Assembly: GCF_014190875.1 (NCBI RefSeq)
Contig: NZ_JACHVS010000005.1
Span: 1-64,000, forward strand
Direction: 5' to 3'
Length of the DNA stretch: 64,000 nt
Origin: Paeniglutamicibacter cryotolerans
GTDB taxonomy: Bacteria > Actinomycetota > Actinomycetes > Actinomycetales > Micrococcaceae
Below, one piece after another: positions 17,542 through 25,619 of this stretch (its first letter is position 1; every line of letters begins with the position of its first letter). The position numbers and the translations under genes were made by a program. The notes under the pieces are model-generated. The model saw nothing but the letters and a program-made list of their open reading frames with translations, had not been told where the DNA came from and made no database searches.

Positions 17542-18647
17542 AATTTACGTATTTAACGCTTCCCCTTTTTGTGCATCTAAGCATGTAAGTATTTACACCA
17601 GTGACCCCGAGGATCTAACTGCGCGATCATGGCGCATAGCCTCACTGGGTAGCGGTAGCCCACGTACCTGGTGTGTAACCTCGTCACTTCGTAGACATCG
17701 GATCTCGTCACTTCGGTGACACCGGGACTCGTGGTTTCACACCAACTCTCCGGACTATCGCTACCAACAGAGGCTACGCGCCAGATCATGCCAGTCCGAA
17801 AAATCCGCTACATTTCTTGCCTAAATTTTTTGTGCATCTAACATTTTGCATGGTTAACCTACTACGTGATTACGTCTTTGCGTATCTTTGATACTGACTC
17901 ATCCGGACGCCATCTGATCATGCAAAAGCATTTTGTCTTACAACAATTTACGCATCTAACGTTTTTGCTTAACAACACTTTAGGTATCTAGGCAAGTGAC
18001 ATTCCAAGGAGCTACGTTCTCTATGTGTGGCATAGTCTGCATCCGACATGAACAACATTTTACGCATCTAGCACTTTATATAACTATCCCGCATCGGTCG
18101 CATGGCCACTATCCAAGGCAACGAACGGGTCCGTGGGGCCACACTGGGGCTTGGTCCAAGTGAAGGCCGAAGCCCGAACTGGGTAAATTGTTAGATGCAC
18201 AAAATGCTCACATACGTCGGCTGATTGTCACCTGATGCCATCGGAGGTCCACCAAAGAAGATGGGTAAATTGTTAATTGCACAAATTCTAATCCCATGAG
18301 ATGAGCCGCTCTGCTCCAAGGAACCTCCGGATTCGAAGGCTTAACCCCAGGTCTAGCGGGTAGCCCCTGAAGGTCTTGGATCATATGACTGCTCGGTTCA
18401 TATGCTGAATAAGTAAATTGTTGGATGCGCAAAAACTTGATTGATTGCCAACTGAGCTGCGCTCACCCCGATCCTAAGAGGCGGGGGAGTGGTTGCCCTG
18501 TGATCGCCCAAGCGGTCATTTTGCATTTTTGGGTGTTTGCGCTGTTAGGCATGTAGCGATTAAGCATTTCAACGTTCCACACTTCTAACATTTTAACTTT
18601 TTGTGCATCTAGTAATTTACTTTTTCAACTACTAGTGCATTTAGTGG
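17542..18647. repeat. Array of GCATCTA-cored repeats upstream of parA (iterons or centromere sites)
   Basis: About ten to eleven copies of a ~20-bp motif with consensus TTTTGTGCATCTAACA followed by an AT-rich tail (ATTTAC) occur in this gene-free region. Clear forward copies are near 17566, 17824, 17945, 18055 and 18595; clear reverse copies (TGTTAGATGCACAAAA) are near 18186, 18266 and 18414; diverged copies are near 17542, 17975 and 18632. Spacing is irregular and orientation mixed, with a change to reverse orientation in the middle. The position next to parA and the recurrence around rep suggest a centromere and/or replication-origin function. Confidence 0.75.
17630..17783. repeat. Imperfect inverted repeat with TTCG-loop hairpin
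   Basis: Arms of about 51 bp (17630-17680 and 17733-17783) are inverted copies, roughly three quarters identical: TGGCGCATAGCCTC and GGTAGCGGTAG on the left match TGGCGCGTAGCCTC and GGTAGCGATAG on the right arm's opposite strand. Between them GTCAC-TTCG-GTGAC (17707-17720) forms a perfect hairpin. Each arm, read on its own strand, gives a similar peptide-like pattern (WR-I/V-AS-x-GS-x-SP-xx-WC). It may be a MITE-like element, a double-stranded origin structure, or an inverted gene fragment. Confidence 0.55.
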
Positions 18648-18804
18648 ATTAGATGGTCTCGAAACAGTAACGATATGGTGGATCTGGCCGAGGCTCGTGT
18701 CGAACCCGCCTTGTCGGCGGGTTCGGGAGAGTGCTCTGCGGCTAATGTAATTTGCGGGGATGCCCTTCCCCTCCAACTGAACAACTAAAATCTCATCAAA
18801 TTAG

Positions 18805-18818
18805 AGGAGAAGTCTCCT
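18805..18818. promoter_or_regulatory. Palindrome overlapping the parA ribosome-binding site
   Basis: AGGAGA-AG-TCTCCT is a perfect dyad that contains the parA SD (AGAGGAG at 18803-18809) and ends 2 nt before the ATG. It could act as an RNA hairpin that hides the ribosome-binding site, or as an operator for autorepression. Both are inference. Confidence 0.4.
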
Positions 18819-18820
18819 AT

Positions 18821-19594
18821 ATGCGCAAGATCTATGTGGTCAACGAAAAGGGCGGTGTCGGTAAATCGACCATCGCTTTTCACCTGGCAGGTGCCCTCGC
18901 CCAGCACGGAACAACGGTCCTGGTTGACGCCGACCGCCAAGAAACGTCCTACCGTTACTACACCGCCACCGAGAACGCTCTCTCGTTCCTGAACCAGACC
19001 TACGCCGAAGAACTCGCTGACTTCGAAATCGGCAACAAGCGCCGTAAGCCTGTCCAGCCTGCACGGGAACCCAGCTTCGGTGCCATCGTTTTCCCGCACG
19101 CCACGACCTCGGAGCAAATCGAGGCCCAGTGCGCCAACTTCGACTACATGATCGTGGACACCTCGGCCGGGATCAACCGGACGCTCTTGAACAGCATCAT
19201 GGGATCCGACAGTCTTGTTTTGATCCCATGCGATACCAAGATGAGCGATCTGTGGACCACATCTGACCTGGTCAAGGCTTACGAGAATTCGCAGGCAACC
19301 ATCCGGATCGTGCAACGCGAAGGCCAGCAGCCCCGTGCCTATGCCGCTGAAGAGCTGCAGGACGCAGGCCTAGCCAATATCACCATCGGCAGCGTCATCA
19401 GTACCTTGAACGCCTACGAAGACTCCATACGCAACGGTGGGACAGTCGTCGACGTGCCACTCATGCCATCTGACCGGCCCTTGCAACGAGCACGGACCCA
19501 GGTCACCAAGCTGGCTAATGAGGTCGTGTCTATTCTGGCGGCAATGGAAAAGGAGCAAGCGGAGGTAAACGGTGGCCAGCAAGCGACCGCCTAG
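18821..19594 (+). CDS. parA: ParA-family plasmid partition ATPase
   Basis: 257 residues. The deviant Walker A is KGGVGKST (residues 10-17), the A' motif is VLVDADRQETSYRYY and the Walker B-like segment is FDYMIVDTSAGINRTL. It lacks a long N-terminal DNA-binding domain, so it is a small (type Ib-like) ParA. The start MRKIYVVNEKGG at 18821 is chosen by the SD and by homology; an earlier ATG-like start adds 23 residues without similarity. It binds DNA non-specifically in its ATP form and moves plasmid copies when stimulated by the partner encoded next, whose gene overlaps it. Confidence 0.93.
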   Translation: MRKIYVVNEKGGVGKSTIAFHLAGALAQHGTTVLVDADRQETSYRYYTATENALSFLNQTYAEELADFEIGNKRRKPVQPAREPSFGAIVFPHATTSEQIEAQCANFDYMIVDTSAGINRTLLNSIMGSDSLVLIPCDTKMSDLWTTSDLVKAYENSQATIRIVQREGQQPRAYAAEELQDAGLANITIGSVISTLNAYEDSIRNGGTVVDVPLMPSDRPLQRARTQVTKLANEVVSILAAMEKEQAEVNGGQQATA

Positions 19595-21014
19595 GCGTTC
19601 TGCAAGCAGCCTCATTGAAGGTGCCGGAAGCATTGCCGCGACATTTGAGGCCGAGCAGGTTCAGTCCAACAACACCGATAAGCCCTCCAAGAAGTCATTG
19701 ACCGAGCTGGCCCAAGTGCGCACGCAGGGCGAAGTAGCGGTGCATCCTCCTCGGGAGATGCCTGCCCCGGTTGCTCCTAGCGCTCCTCACCTGGTGCAAG
19801 CGACTGGTGTCGTGGATTCTGCTTCCTCGCCGCCGTCTCAAACCAGCGATCCGGCGGTCCACGAGCCCCCCGCACAGACCGATTCGGCAGGAATCGACTA
19901 TCCGCAGCCGGTGGAAACCGCGCTGCGAGCGACGAATCCTGACATTGAACCTCGGATGATGACCGACGAGGGGATAAGAGGGGAAATTTCGAAGGCCCCG
20001 ATGCAGCCGGCCATTCGCAAGCCAGTTTCTACCATGCCACCGCCAGTGGTTCGGCATCGTTCTCCGATGTCCGCCTACAACAAGGCATTGGGCCAGCTCA
20101 ACAAGGTGATCCTTGAAACAGATCTAGCCACCGATAACGGTAGGGGAGTGTTCGACGACTACAGCACGAACATGACTAGAATCCGCTATGAAAAGGGTGT
20201 GACCTACAACGACCTGCTGCCACTGACGTTCACCACCGGCTTCAACTCGGGCCTTGAGCGGACCACCTTCCAATTGACTCAGCACCAAGTCGAGGAAGCT
20301 AAGAAGTTCAGTAACTACCTCGGGCGCGAAATCAGACGCAATGGGGGAGAGGGACAGAAAGTCGTGCGTTCCAGCGCCGTCTCCATGCTGCACCGGATCA
20401 TGCAGGACTTCTTCATCGCCAATGCCCCTCAAGATTGCTTTGACGGTGTCGAAGGCGAACAGTCTGCCCGGGCCGCTGTAGGGCTGCAGCCCTTGCCGGA
20501 GCTGGAGATCTATGAACACGCGGTCGCCTCGCACGATCCATCCACGGGGCCGATGGATCCGCGGATCGCCGAGACGTCGTTGGTGACCCCGGAAGGCTGG
20601 GGTGTCTTCGATGACTTCACGACCAACATGACTAAGATCAGGTACGAAAAGGGAGTCACCTACAACGACTTGCTTCCTATCACTTTCGCCACCGGATTCA
20701 ACTCAGGCCTGGAGCGTGCCACATTCCAGATGACCGTCCGGCAGATTGAAGAATCCAAGAAGTTCAGCAGCTATTTGTCACGCGAAATCAAGAATTCCTT
20801 GCCCCCATCATTGCGAGCCGTTCGTTCTACGGCCGTCTCGATGCTGCACAGGATCATGCAGGACTTCTTCATTGCCAATGCGCCGGCCGATTGTTTTGAC
20901 GGTGTCAGCAACGAGCAGGAGGCCAGGGCCCATGTGGGTCTGCCGCCGCTGCCCGAACTGGAAATTTTCGAGTACGAAATCAACAAGCAGGTTCGAAAGC
21001 TCGCGTCACTGTAG
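19572..21014 (+). CDS. ParA partner protein with tandemly duplicated ~125-residue domain
   Basis: 480 residues from a GTG overlapping the parA end, SD GGAGG 6 nt upstream. Residues 1-~180 are low-complexity and Pro/Ser-rich. The rest holds two copies of one domain, about 190-318 and 342-470 (offset 152). Both contain IRYEKGVTYNDLLP, FNSGLER, a KKFS-YL-REI stretch, SAVSMLHRIMQDFFIANAP (second copy TAVSM...), DCFDGV and LPELEI-E. I recognise no standard ParB HTH or nuclease domain. By operon position it should be the centromere-binding protein of this partition system; the SxVSMLHRIM segment could be a helix that contacts ParA or DNA. Function is inference. Confidence 0.75.
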   Translation: MASKRPPRRSASSLIEGAGSIAATFEAEQVQSNNTDKPSKKSLTELAQVRTQGEVAVHPPREMPAPVAPSAPHLVQATGVVDSASSPPSQTSDPAVHEPPAQTDSAGIDYPQPVETALRATNPDIEPRMMTDEGIRGEISKAPMQPAIRKPVSTMPPPVVRHRSPMSAYNKALGQLNKVILETDLATDNGRGVFDDYSTNMTRIRYEKGVTYNDLLPLTFTTGFNSGLERTTFQLTQHQVEEAKKFSNYLGREIRRNGGEGQKVVRSSAVSMLHRIMQDFFIANAPQDCFDGVEGEQSARAAVGLQPLPELEIYEHAVASHDPSTGPMDPRIAETSLVTPEGWGVFDDFTTNMTKIRYEKGVTYNDLLPITFATGFNSGLERATFQMTVRQIEESKKFSSYLSREIKNSLPPSLRAVRSTAVSMLHRIMQDFFIANAPADCFDGVSNEQEARAHVGLPPLPELEIFEYEINKQVRKLASL

Positions 21015-21030
21015 GGTCGCCGGAAAATGG

Positions 21031-21063
21031 AAAAAGGCCGGGAGTTTCCTCCCGGCCTTTTTC
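21031..21063 (+). terminator. Rho-independent terminator after the par operon
   Basis: GGCCGGGAG (21036-21044), loop TTTC, CTCCCGGCC (21049-21057), then five T. A run of A precedes the stem, so it could work in both directions. It begins 16 bp after the partner gene stop. Confidence 0.93.
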
Positions 21064-21072
21064 ACGCCCTTT

Positions 21073-21250
21073 ATCTAAAATCTCATCTTTAGATGCCTAC
21101 AGCGTACCGCAACGAAACAGGTTTTCATCGAATTTCCGGTCAACGCCACGAAAACGTCGGGCCAATGAATGGCGTCTCAGCCAGAGCGTGTAAGCAAATC
21201 TGCCAGTGCATCAAAATGCTAAATGGTTAGATGACTAAATGCATAAAAAC
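21073..21250. repeat. Second cluster of GCATCTA-like repeats, between par operon and rep
   Basis: CATCTTTAGATGCC (near 21085) and a compound site AAATGGTTAGATGACTAAATGC (near 21219) carry the TAGATG core with the flanking A/T-rich tail seen in the main array. They lie in the short gap between the convergent par terminator and the 3' end of rep. Copies are more degenerate than upstream of parA. Confidence 0.45.
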
Positions 21251-21260
21251 TACCCGCGGA

Positions 21261-23018
21261 CTAGCCCGGGGGAGGGTAGGTATCCTCGGATGGCTCGAAT
21301 TCATCGAAAGGGTAGTCCTGGTCAGGATATGCGAAGCCGGAATGGGTGACCAGGCGCGTATTGAGCCAGCTCACCCATAAGAAGCGCTGCTGGGCGTAGA
21401 TATTGCGTTGCTGCTCCACGTCGTCGGTAGCACCCAAGAGATCCGCAAGGAACCGAAGATTGGCCCCGGTTTCAATCCATCCTTCCCTGGCCTTGACGGC
21501 CAGGTGGTGTCCCTCCAGGACGGCTAAGGCGTCTTGAGTTGCAGAACGGCTCAGGCCGGTTGATCTCATGATTTCCGGCGCGGTTTTCATGCCCTGTTCC
21601 AGCGCTTCGTAAACGAAAGCCGCCACGACTCCCAGCGCCCGAAACACGGGACGCAAGGCGTGGAGCTTACCCACCCGGTAGCTGATGGCCAGCGAACCAT
21701 TGACGAGGCCTTCAGGGACCACCAGTTCGTAGGTGTCCGCATATTTGCCGTGGGCAGGACTGCTCAGCCGTACCAGCGGTTCAGCTTCGGCACGCAACCT
21801 GCGAAGGTGACGAGAGACGGTTGAATGATCTAGGCCTGTCGCGATGGCCAGGGCCCGGCAGCCAAACTCGATGAAGGAGGATTGCGACTTAGAGGCAGCT
21901 TCTCCTAGCGCACGGAGCACCAAACGCAGCTGTAGACCCACGCGGGAAGGGCCGTAGGTAAGCTCACGAGCGTGGGAGGCGTTGCGCCAGATCTTCAGCC
22001 ACTCGTAGAACCCAACTGAACGAACGGACCTTGTACCCCCCTGTGCTTTTGGCTGGCTTGTGTTGTTTTTAACGACAGTGTTGTGACCGCCCCGGTGGCC
22101 CTTGCTTTGGAGCCGGTTCAGGTCTGCCTGTAGTTCTTTCAGGGGGCTTCTGTACCGGGAGAACAAGGTGTTGAGTCCCGGCCAGCGGCCATCGTTCATG
22201 CGCTGGTAAATGGCCGGAGTGTCAAAGCCCGCATTGGTGGCCGCCCGGAGCACTGCGAATCGGGCCTCACTGGGGGAGTCATACTTACCACCGGGCTGGA
22301 ATCCGTTGCGCGCAACGGTCAAGATGCCGGCGTTCATTTCGCTTTGTCCATCGCGGTCATTGACGCTGCCGACGGGCTCGGGTTCAGGTGTCGCCGGGCG
22401 CAGGTGCTCCAGGCTGCGATGCAGTGCATCGAATAGTGGGCGTGGTGCGGGGGAATTCGCGACCGTCAGAGCCATCTTGGGGCTCATCAGGAGCTCCTGG
22501 CGACCACCGAGCTTGTGTGGGGATCCTGGCATTCGGATGCAGCCATGCTGAACTGTCATGTGCGGCATCGGGTCAACGGTAGGGCATCTAAAGGCGAGCA
22601 GACGTAGGAAATCCACGGCGTCACCGGTCGTGATTCCTCCGGAGATCGGAACGTAGAGGTGTTCGCCAGCAGAGGGCGAACGGTCGTGGATCCAACGGAT
22701 TCCGTGCTCGCTGAGCATGGCCTGGGTGCGCCGGACGTCGATCTCGACCTGGTCCACTCCCCGGGTACCAGAATCGAAGTCGATGGCAAGGATCTTGGCT
22801 AGGCCGGTTGTGGCGTCGTGGAGCATCACCGCGGCCGGGCGCGAGGGCAATGTGGCGTCTAGAATCCGCTCGTCGCGCTGTCGATAATTGCGTCCGTTGT
22901 CGCGCGAAACACGTACCCTGGCACGGCCCGCCAGCAAGGGGACCAGGTCTCGCCACAGCTCGTTGTGAACCGGCCCGGCTGTTTCCTGGGTTGCGAAAGG
23001 CAGAATTGTGTCTAACAT
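21261..23018 (-). CDS. Plasmid replication initiator with primase-like N-terminus
   Basis: 585 residues. The N-terminal half resembles the archaeo-eukaryotic primase fold used by some actinobacterial plasmid Rep proteins: AKILAIDFDSG (Asp-x-Asp metal motif, near 75-85) and a later IHDRSPSAGEHLYVPISGG (Ser-x-His type motif), then MPHMTVQHGCIRMPGSPHK. The C-terminal half has one or two winged-helix segments (ATGLDHSTVSRHLRRLRAE; STGLSRSATQDALAVLEGH) suited to iteron binding. Repeat clusters flank it at both ends. The ATG at 23018 lacks a good SD. I assign it as Rep from architecture and context. Confidence 0.75.
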   Translation of the reverse strand: MLDTILPFATQETAGPVHNELWRDLVPLLAGRARVRVSRDNGRNYRQRDERILDATLPSRPAAVMLHDATTGLAKILAIDFDSGTRGVDQVEIDVRRTQAMLSEHGIRWIHDRSPSAGEHLYVPISGGITTGDAVDFLRLLAFRCPTVDPMPHMTVQHGCIRMPGSPHKLGGRQELLMSPKMALTVANSPAPRPLFDALHRSLEHLRPATPEPEPVGSVNDRDGQSEMNAGILTVARNGFQPGGKYDSPSEARFAVLRAATNAGFDTPAIYQRMNDGRWPGLNTLFSRYRSPLKELQADLNRLQSKGHRGGHNTVVKNNTSQPKAQGGTRSVRSVGFYEWLKIWRNASHARELTYGPSRVGLQLRLVLRALGEAASKSQSSFIEFGCRALAIATGLDHSTVSRHLRRLRAEAEPLVRLSSPAHGKYADTYELVVPEGLVNGSLAISYRVGKLHALRPVFRALGVVAAFVYEALEQGMKTAPEIMRSTGLSRSATQDALAVLEGHHLAVKAREGWIETGANLRFLADLLGATDDVEQQRNIYAQQRFLWVSWLNTRLVTHSGFAYPDQDYPFDEFEPSEDTYPPPG

Positions 23019-23213
23019 AGACGTAGGCGAACATCGCCGTGGTTCGTTAGGTCATGGGTCGTGAAACTACATGGGGCCTAACGAATGTTGGAACTGAATA
23101 CATCAATCTTCGAGATTGGATCCAGAGGATGTTCGAAGCCTCTCCTTTCGCTTAGTCATCGGATATTGATCTGAACGCTTGGTCCTGCAAGACCTAAACG
23201 TTCTGAAGCTTGA

Positions 23214-23247
23214 AAGGCTCACCCTGCAAGGTGGGCCTTCGGCTTTT
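23214..23247 (+). terminator. Terminator-like hairpin upstream of rep
   Basis: AAGGCTCACC, loop CTGCAA, GGTGGGCCTT (one G-T pair), followed at short distance by TTTT. It lies in the 1.1-kb gene-free stretch 23019-24137, between rep and the transposon region. No gene on the plus strand clearly ends here, so it may instead be a structure in the rep leader region. Confidence 0.35.
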
Positions 23248-23502
23248 AAGTGCTATATCTACGAGAGACATCTGGATGGTGAAGAGTCAACATCGACCCA
23301 GAGATCAGCGGGCTTCATTAAGGCCATGGTCTTCACGCTCCTTCTGAATTCAGGAATCATCTCGATGTGGCAAATCTATCGCCTTTGCCGGGCGTTCTCC
23401 CGCATCTCCCATGGCCGGCCTCGGGTGGGAGGTGTTTGTAGGGCACTTCCACCAGAAGAAAGTCGATGTGGTTTTCCCGCCTCGCATTTTAGGGGCGCAA
23501 CA

Positions 23503-23706
23503 TTTTATGCATCTAGCATTTTGACATTCTTCACCACCTTCACGTGTTGGCTGAAACAGGTCAAATTCCTCATGATTCTGCGGATTTCCTGTATTCAGGG
23601 TGTCAAATATGTAGAAGCCTAGACGCTAAGATGCACAAAATGATGGCGTTTCTACAGGCCCAAAGGAACTCACGATACCGTTGGTTTAGATGCGTCAAAA
23701 TTATAA
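23503..23706. repeat. Third cluster of GCATCTA repeats, upstream of rep
   Basis: ATTTTATGCATCTAGCATTT (near 23504, forward), CTAAGATGCACAAAATG (near 23626, reverse) and TTTAGATGCGTCAAAA (near 23685, reverse) match the core and tail of the main array. They lie 480-690 bp upstream of rep, where iterons of an origin would be expected. A further GCATCTAACCC occurs near 23840. Apart from these, 23019-24137 shows only short, unconvincing open frames. Confidence 0.6.
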
Positions 23707-24137
23707 CGATTCGATAACGACACGCTGGTTTTCACGGAATCGTTCATTTCGCAAGGGGAAAAGCGCTGATAGCAAGAGGTTGCCGCCGATGCGGATTCCC
23801 AAGAGGGGTGCCCCACGCAACGTTCAGGGTGGCCGAGGGGCATCTAACCCTCACAGGCACAGATATACGTAATGCCGTTGTGCTCTGCCGCGATCTGGAT
23901 CCCGTGTCTGGTTGAAAACCATAAGCCGCACGTGAACTCGGAGGCAGCGGTACAGAGATCACGCGCTCAGCGTGCGATCGCGGTCTTTGACTGTGAGCCA
24001 GGCGGAAGACGTTCACAGAGCTCCACCTCTTCGGGTAGATGTCCTTCAGAAGTCGACGGCGCTCCACTCGGCCATGAGGAATCAGCGGCACAACAGCCCG
24101 AAAAGGATACTGAATTCGGGGTTGCTCTGACATCAAC

Positions 24138-24175
24138 GGGGTCTTGGTAGTAATGGGGACGGATTGAGCGCTAAG
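24138..24175. repeat. Candidate 38-bp terminal repeat of a Tn3-family element
   Basis: The stretch begins GGGGTCTTGG and ends GAGCGCTAAG, exactly 38 bp, the usual start, end and length of Tn3-family terminal repeats with the interior to the right. It overlaps the tnpR stop codon. No 5-bp target duplication could be paired with the right-hand candidates, and the middle of the sequence diverges from them. Confidence 0.45.
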
Positions 24176-24773
24176 CCTCCAGGGTCGCTTTGGCGGTGGG
24201 GCGCCGTCCGATGCTTGCCTTGTTGAGGTGCCCGTAAATGGTGGAGCGTGGGACCTGGAGGAGGTCGGCGATGCGTTGGACCGTATGGGTCCCCGCGTCG
24301 TAGAGCTGCTGGGCGTGGTAGGCCTGGTCGGGGGTGAGCTTCGGGCGTCTTCCTCCTGTTCGCCCGCGGGCACGGGCGGCTGCGAGTCCGTCGCGGGTGT
24401 TGGCGACGATGAGTTCTCGTTGGAGTTCGGCCAGGACGGAGAGCATTCCGAACATCGCACGTCCTTCCGCGGTCGTGGTGTCGATGCCCTGCTCAAGGAC
24501 GCGCAATCCCACACCACGCTCGCGGAGGGCCGCACCGAGGGTCACCAGGTGGAGCACCGAGCGTCCGAGCCTATCCAGACGGGTGATGACCAGCTGGTCG
24601 CCGGCGCGGTTGGCCGAGGCGAGGGCCTTGTCGAGCTCGGGCCTGCTGGCCTTGGCACCGCTGGCATGGTCGAGGTAGATGTTTGCCGGGTCGACACCGG
24701 CGCGGGCCAGGGCATCCGTTTGGTGGTCAGGGTTTTGGTCGGCGGTGGAGACCCGCGCGTATCCGATCAACAT
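24171..24773 (-). CDS. tnpR: Serine resolvase/invertase (Tn3-type TnpR)
   Basis: 200 residues from MLIGYARVSTADQN; the catalytic Ser is in YARVSTADQ (residue 9). The E-helix region (AMFGMLSVLAELQRELIVANT) and C-terminal helix-turn-helix (RIADLLQVPRSTIYGHLNK) complete the domain set of small resolvases. The frame is open 41 codons further upstream but family similarity starts at 24773. Resolvase recombines two res sites to separate cointegrates. A res-like region lies directly upstream, as expected. Confidence 0.92.
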   Translation of the reverse strand: MLIGYARVSTADQNPDHQTDALARAGVDPANIYLDHASGAKASRPELDKALASANRAGDQLVITRLDRLGRSVLHLVTLGAALRERGVGLRVLEQGIDTTTAEGRAMFGMLSVLAELQRELIVANTRDGLAAARARGRTGGRRPKLTPDQAYHAQQLYDAGTHTVQRIADLLQVPRSTIYGHLNKASIGRRPTAKATLEA

Positions 24774-24895
24774 GTGTCGATAATACCGGTGCTGCATGGT
24801 TTGACGACGTTGATTTCCGGCACGGGTTTCCGACATGCTTTCCGCGGCGTGTCGTCGACAGGTTCGGGATGTCGTCAAATGACCGTTTCTCGACA
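24774..24895. promoter_or_regulatory. Candidate res site of the resolvase
   Basis: Several TGTCG/CGACA half-sites occur upstream of tnpR: TGTCG at 24776, CGACA at 24830, TGTCGTCGACA near 24850, and a pair TGTCG-N16-CGACA near 24870-24895. This spacing resembles resolvase subsites. Exact subsite borders are not certain. Confidence 0.5.
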
Positions 24896-25096
24896 TGCCA
24901 CGTCCGGCCGCGGCGTGTCCCGGTTAGCACCCCATCACCGGGCATTTTCTCGGGCACCGTATATGGGAATGCGCCCCCCCCCTGCGGAAGCACGCAGCTT
25001 TGCAAATTTCCAAGTCACCTGCACAGGCTTCGGCGAACGACCGGCTTACGGGAACCCTTAAAGGCCTCGTTTAGCACTTCCCAGTAAGCTCTATGC

Positions 25097-25552
25097 ATGC
25101 AGATCCGCGAAGCGACCCTGGATGACCTGAGACATGTGAACTCGATCTGTGATGCCAGCGATCGCGCACGCTGGACAGCAGAAATGATCGCGCCGATAAA
25201 CGACCGGGTCGTATTGGTAGCGGCCATACAGGGTGAGATCGTCGGCGTAGCCAAGACGCACTTCCACGGCGAACCCGATGGCAAAGCCGCTGCAGGCCAC
25301 TATCTAGGGGGCGTCTTCGTCACTCCGGATTTCCGACGGCGGGGAATCGGTTCTACTCTCACCCGGGCGCGGGTTGACTGGATCTGGTCTCAGTCTTCGA
25401 GCGCTTACTACTTCGCGAACGAACACAACACGGCATCCATCAGAATGCACGAGACTCTGGGTTCCCGGCCCGTCGGCCGATTCTCGGAGATTCACGGAGT
25501 GACAGCCGACGACGGGCGATCAGAATTGGTCCTCTTCGAAGCGTCCCGATAA
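25097..25552 (+). CDS. GNAT-family N-acetyltransferase
   Basis: 151 residues with the acetyl-CoA-binding motif A clear: LGGVFVTPDFRRRGIGSTLT (V-x-P-x-x-RRRGIG) and a later NTASIRMHETLGSRPVG motif B. Single-domain GNAT proteins acetylate small amines, antibiotics or proteins; some small members (AAC(6')-like) give aminoglycoside resistance and ride on Tn3 elements, but I cannot assign that here. It lies between the res region and a Tn21-type terminal repeat, so it is probable transposon cargo. Confidence 0.85.
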   Translation: MQIREATLDDLRHVNSICDASDRARWTAEMIAPINDRVVLVAAIQGEIVGVAKTHFHGEPDGKAAAGHYLGGVFVTPDFRRRGIGSTLTRARVDWIWSQSSSAYYFANEHNTASIRMHETLGSRPVGRFSEIHGVTADDGRSELVLFEASR

Positions 25553-25619
25553 ACGTTCCTGCTACGGACGGGCTCTGGGTGACATCCATTAGCAAGCTGT
25601 AGTCCAGCGGCCACCTGGC

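Noticed and set aside
23179..23622. Plus-strand open frame of 147 codons upstream of rep
   Set aside because: No SD or family, contains a terminator-like hairpin and a GCATCTA repeat, and codon choice differs from real genes nearby.
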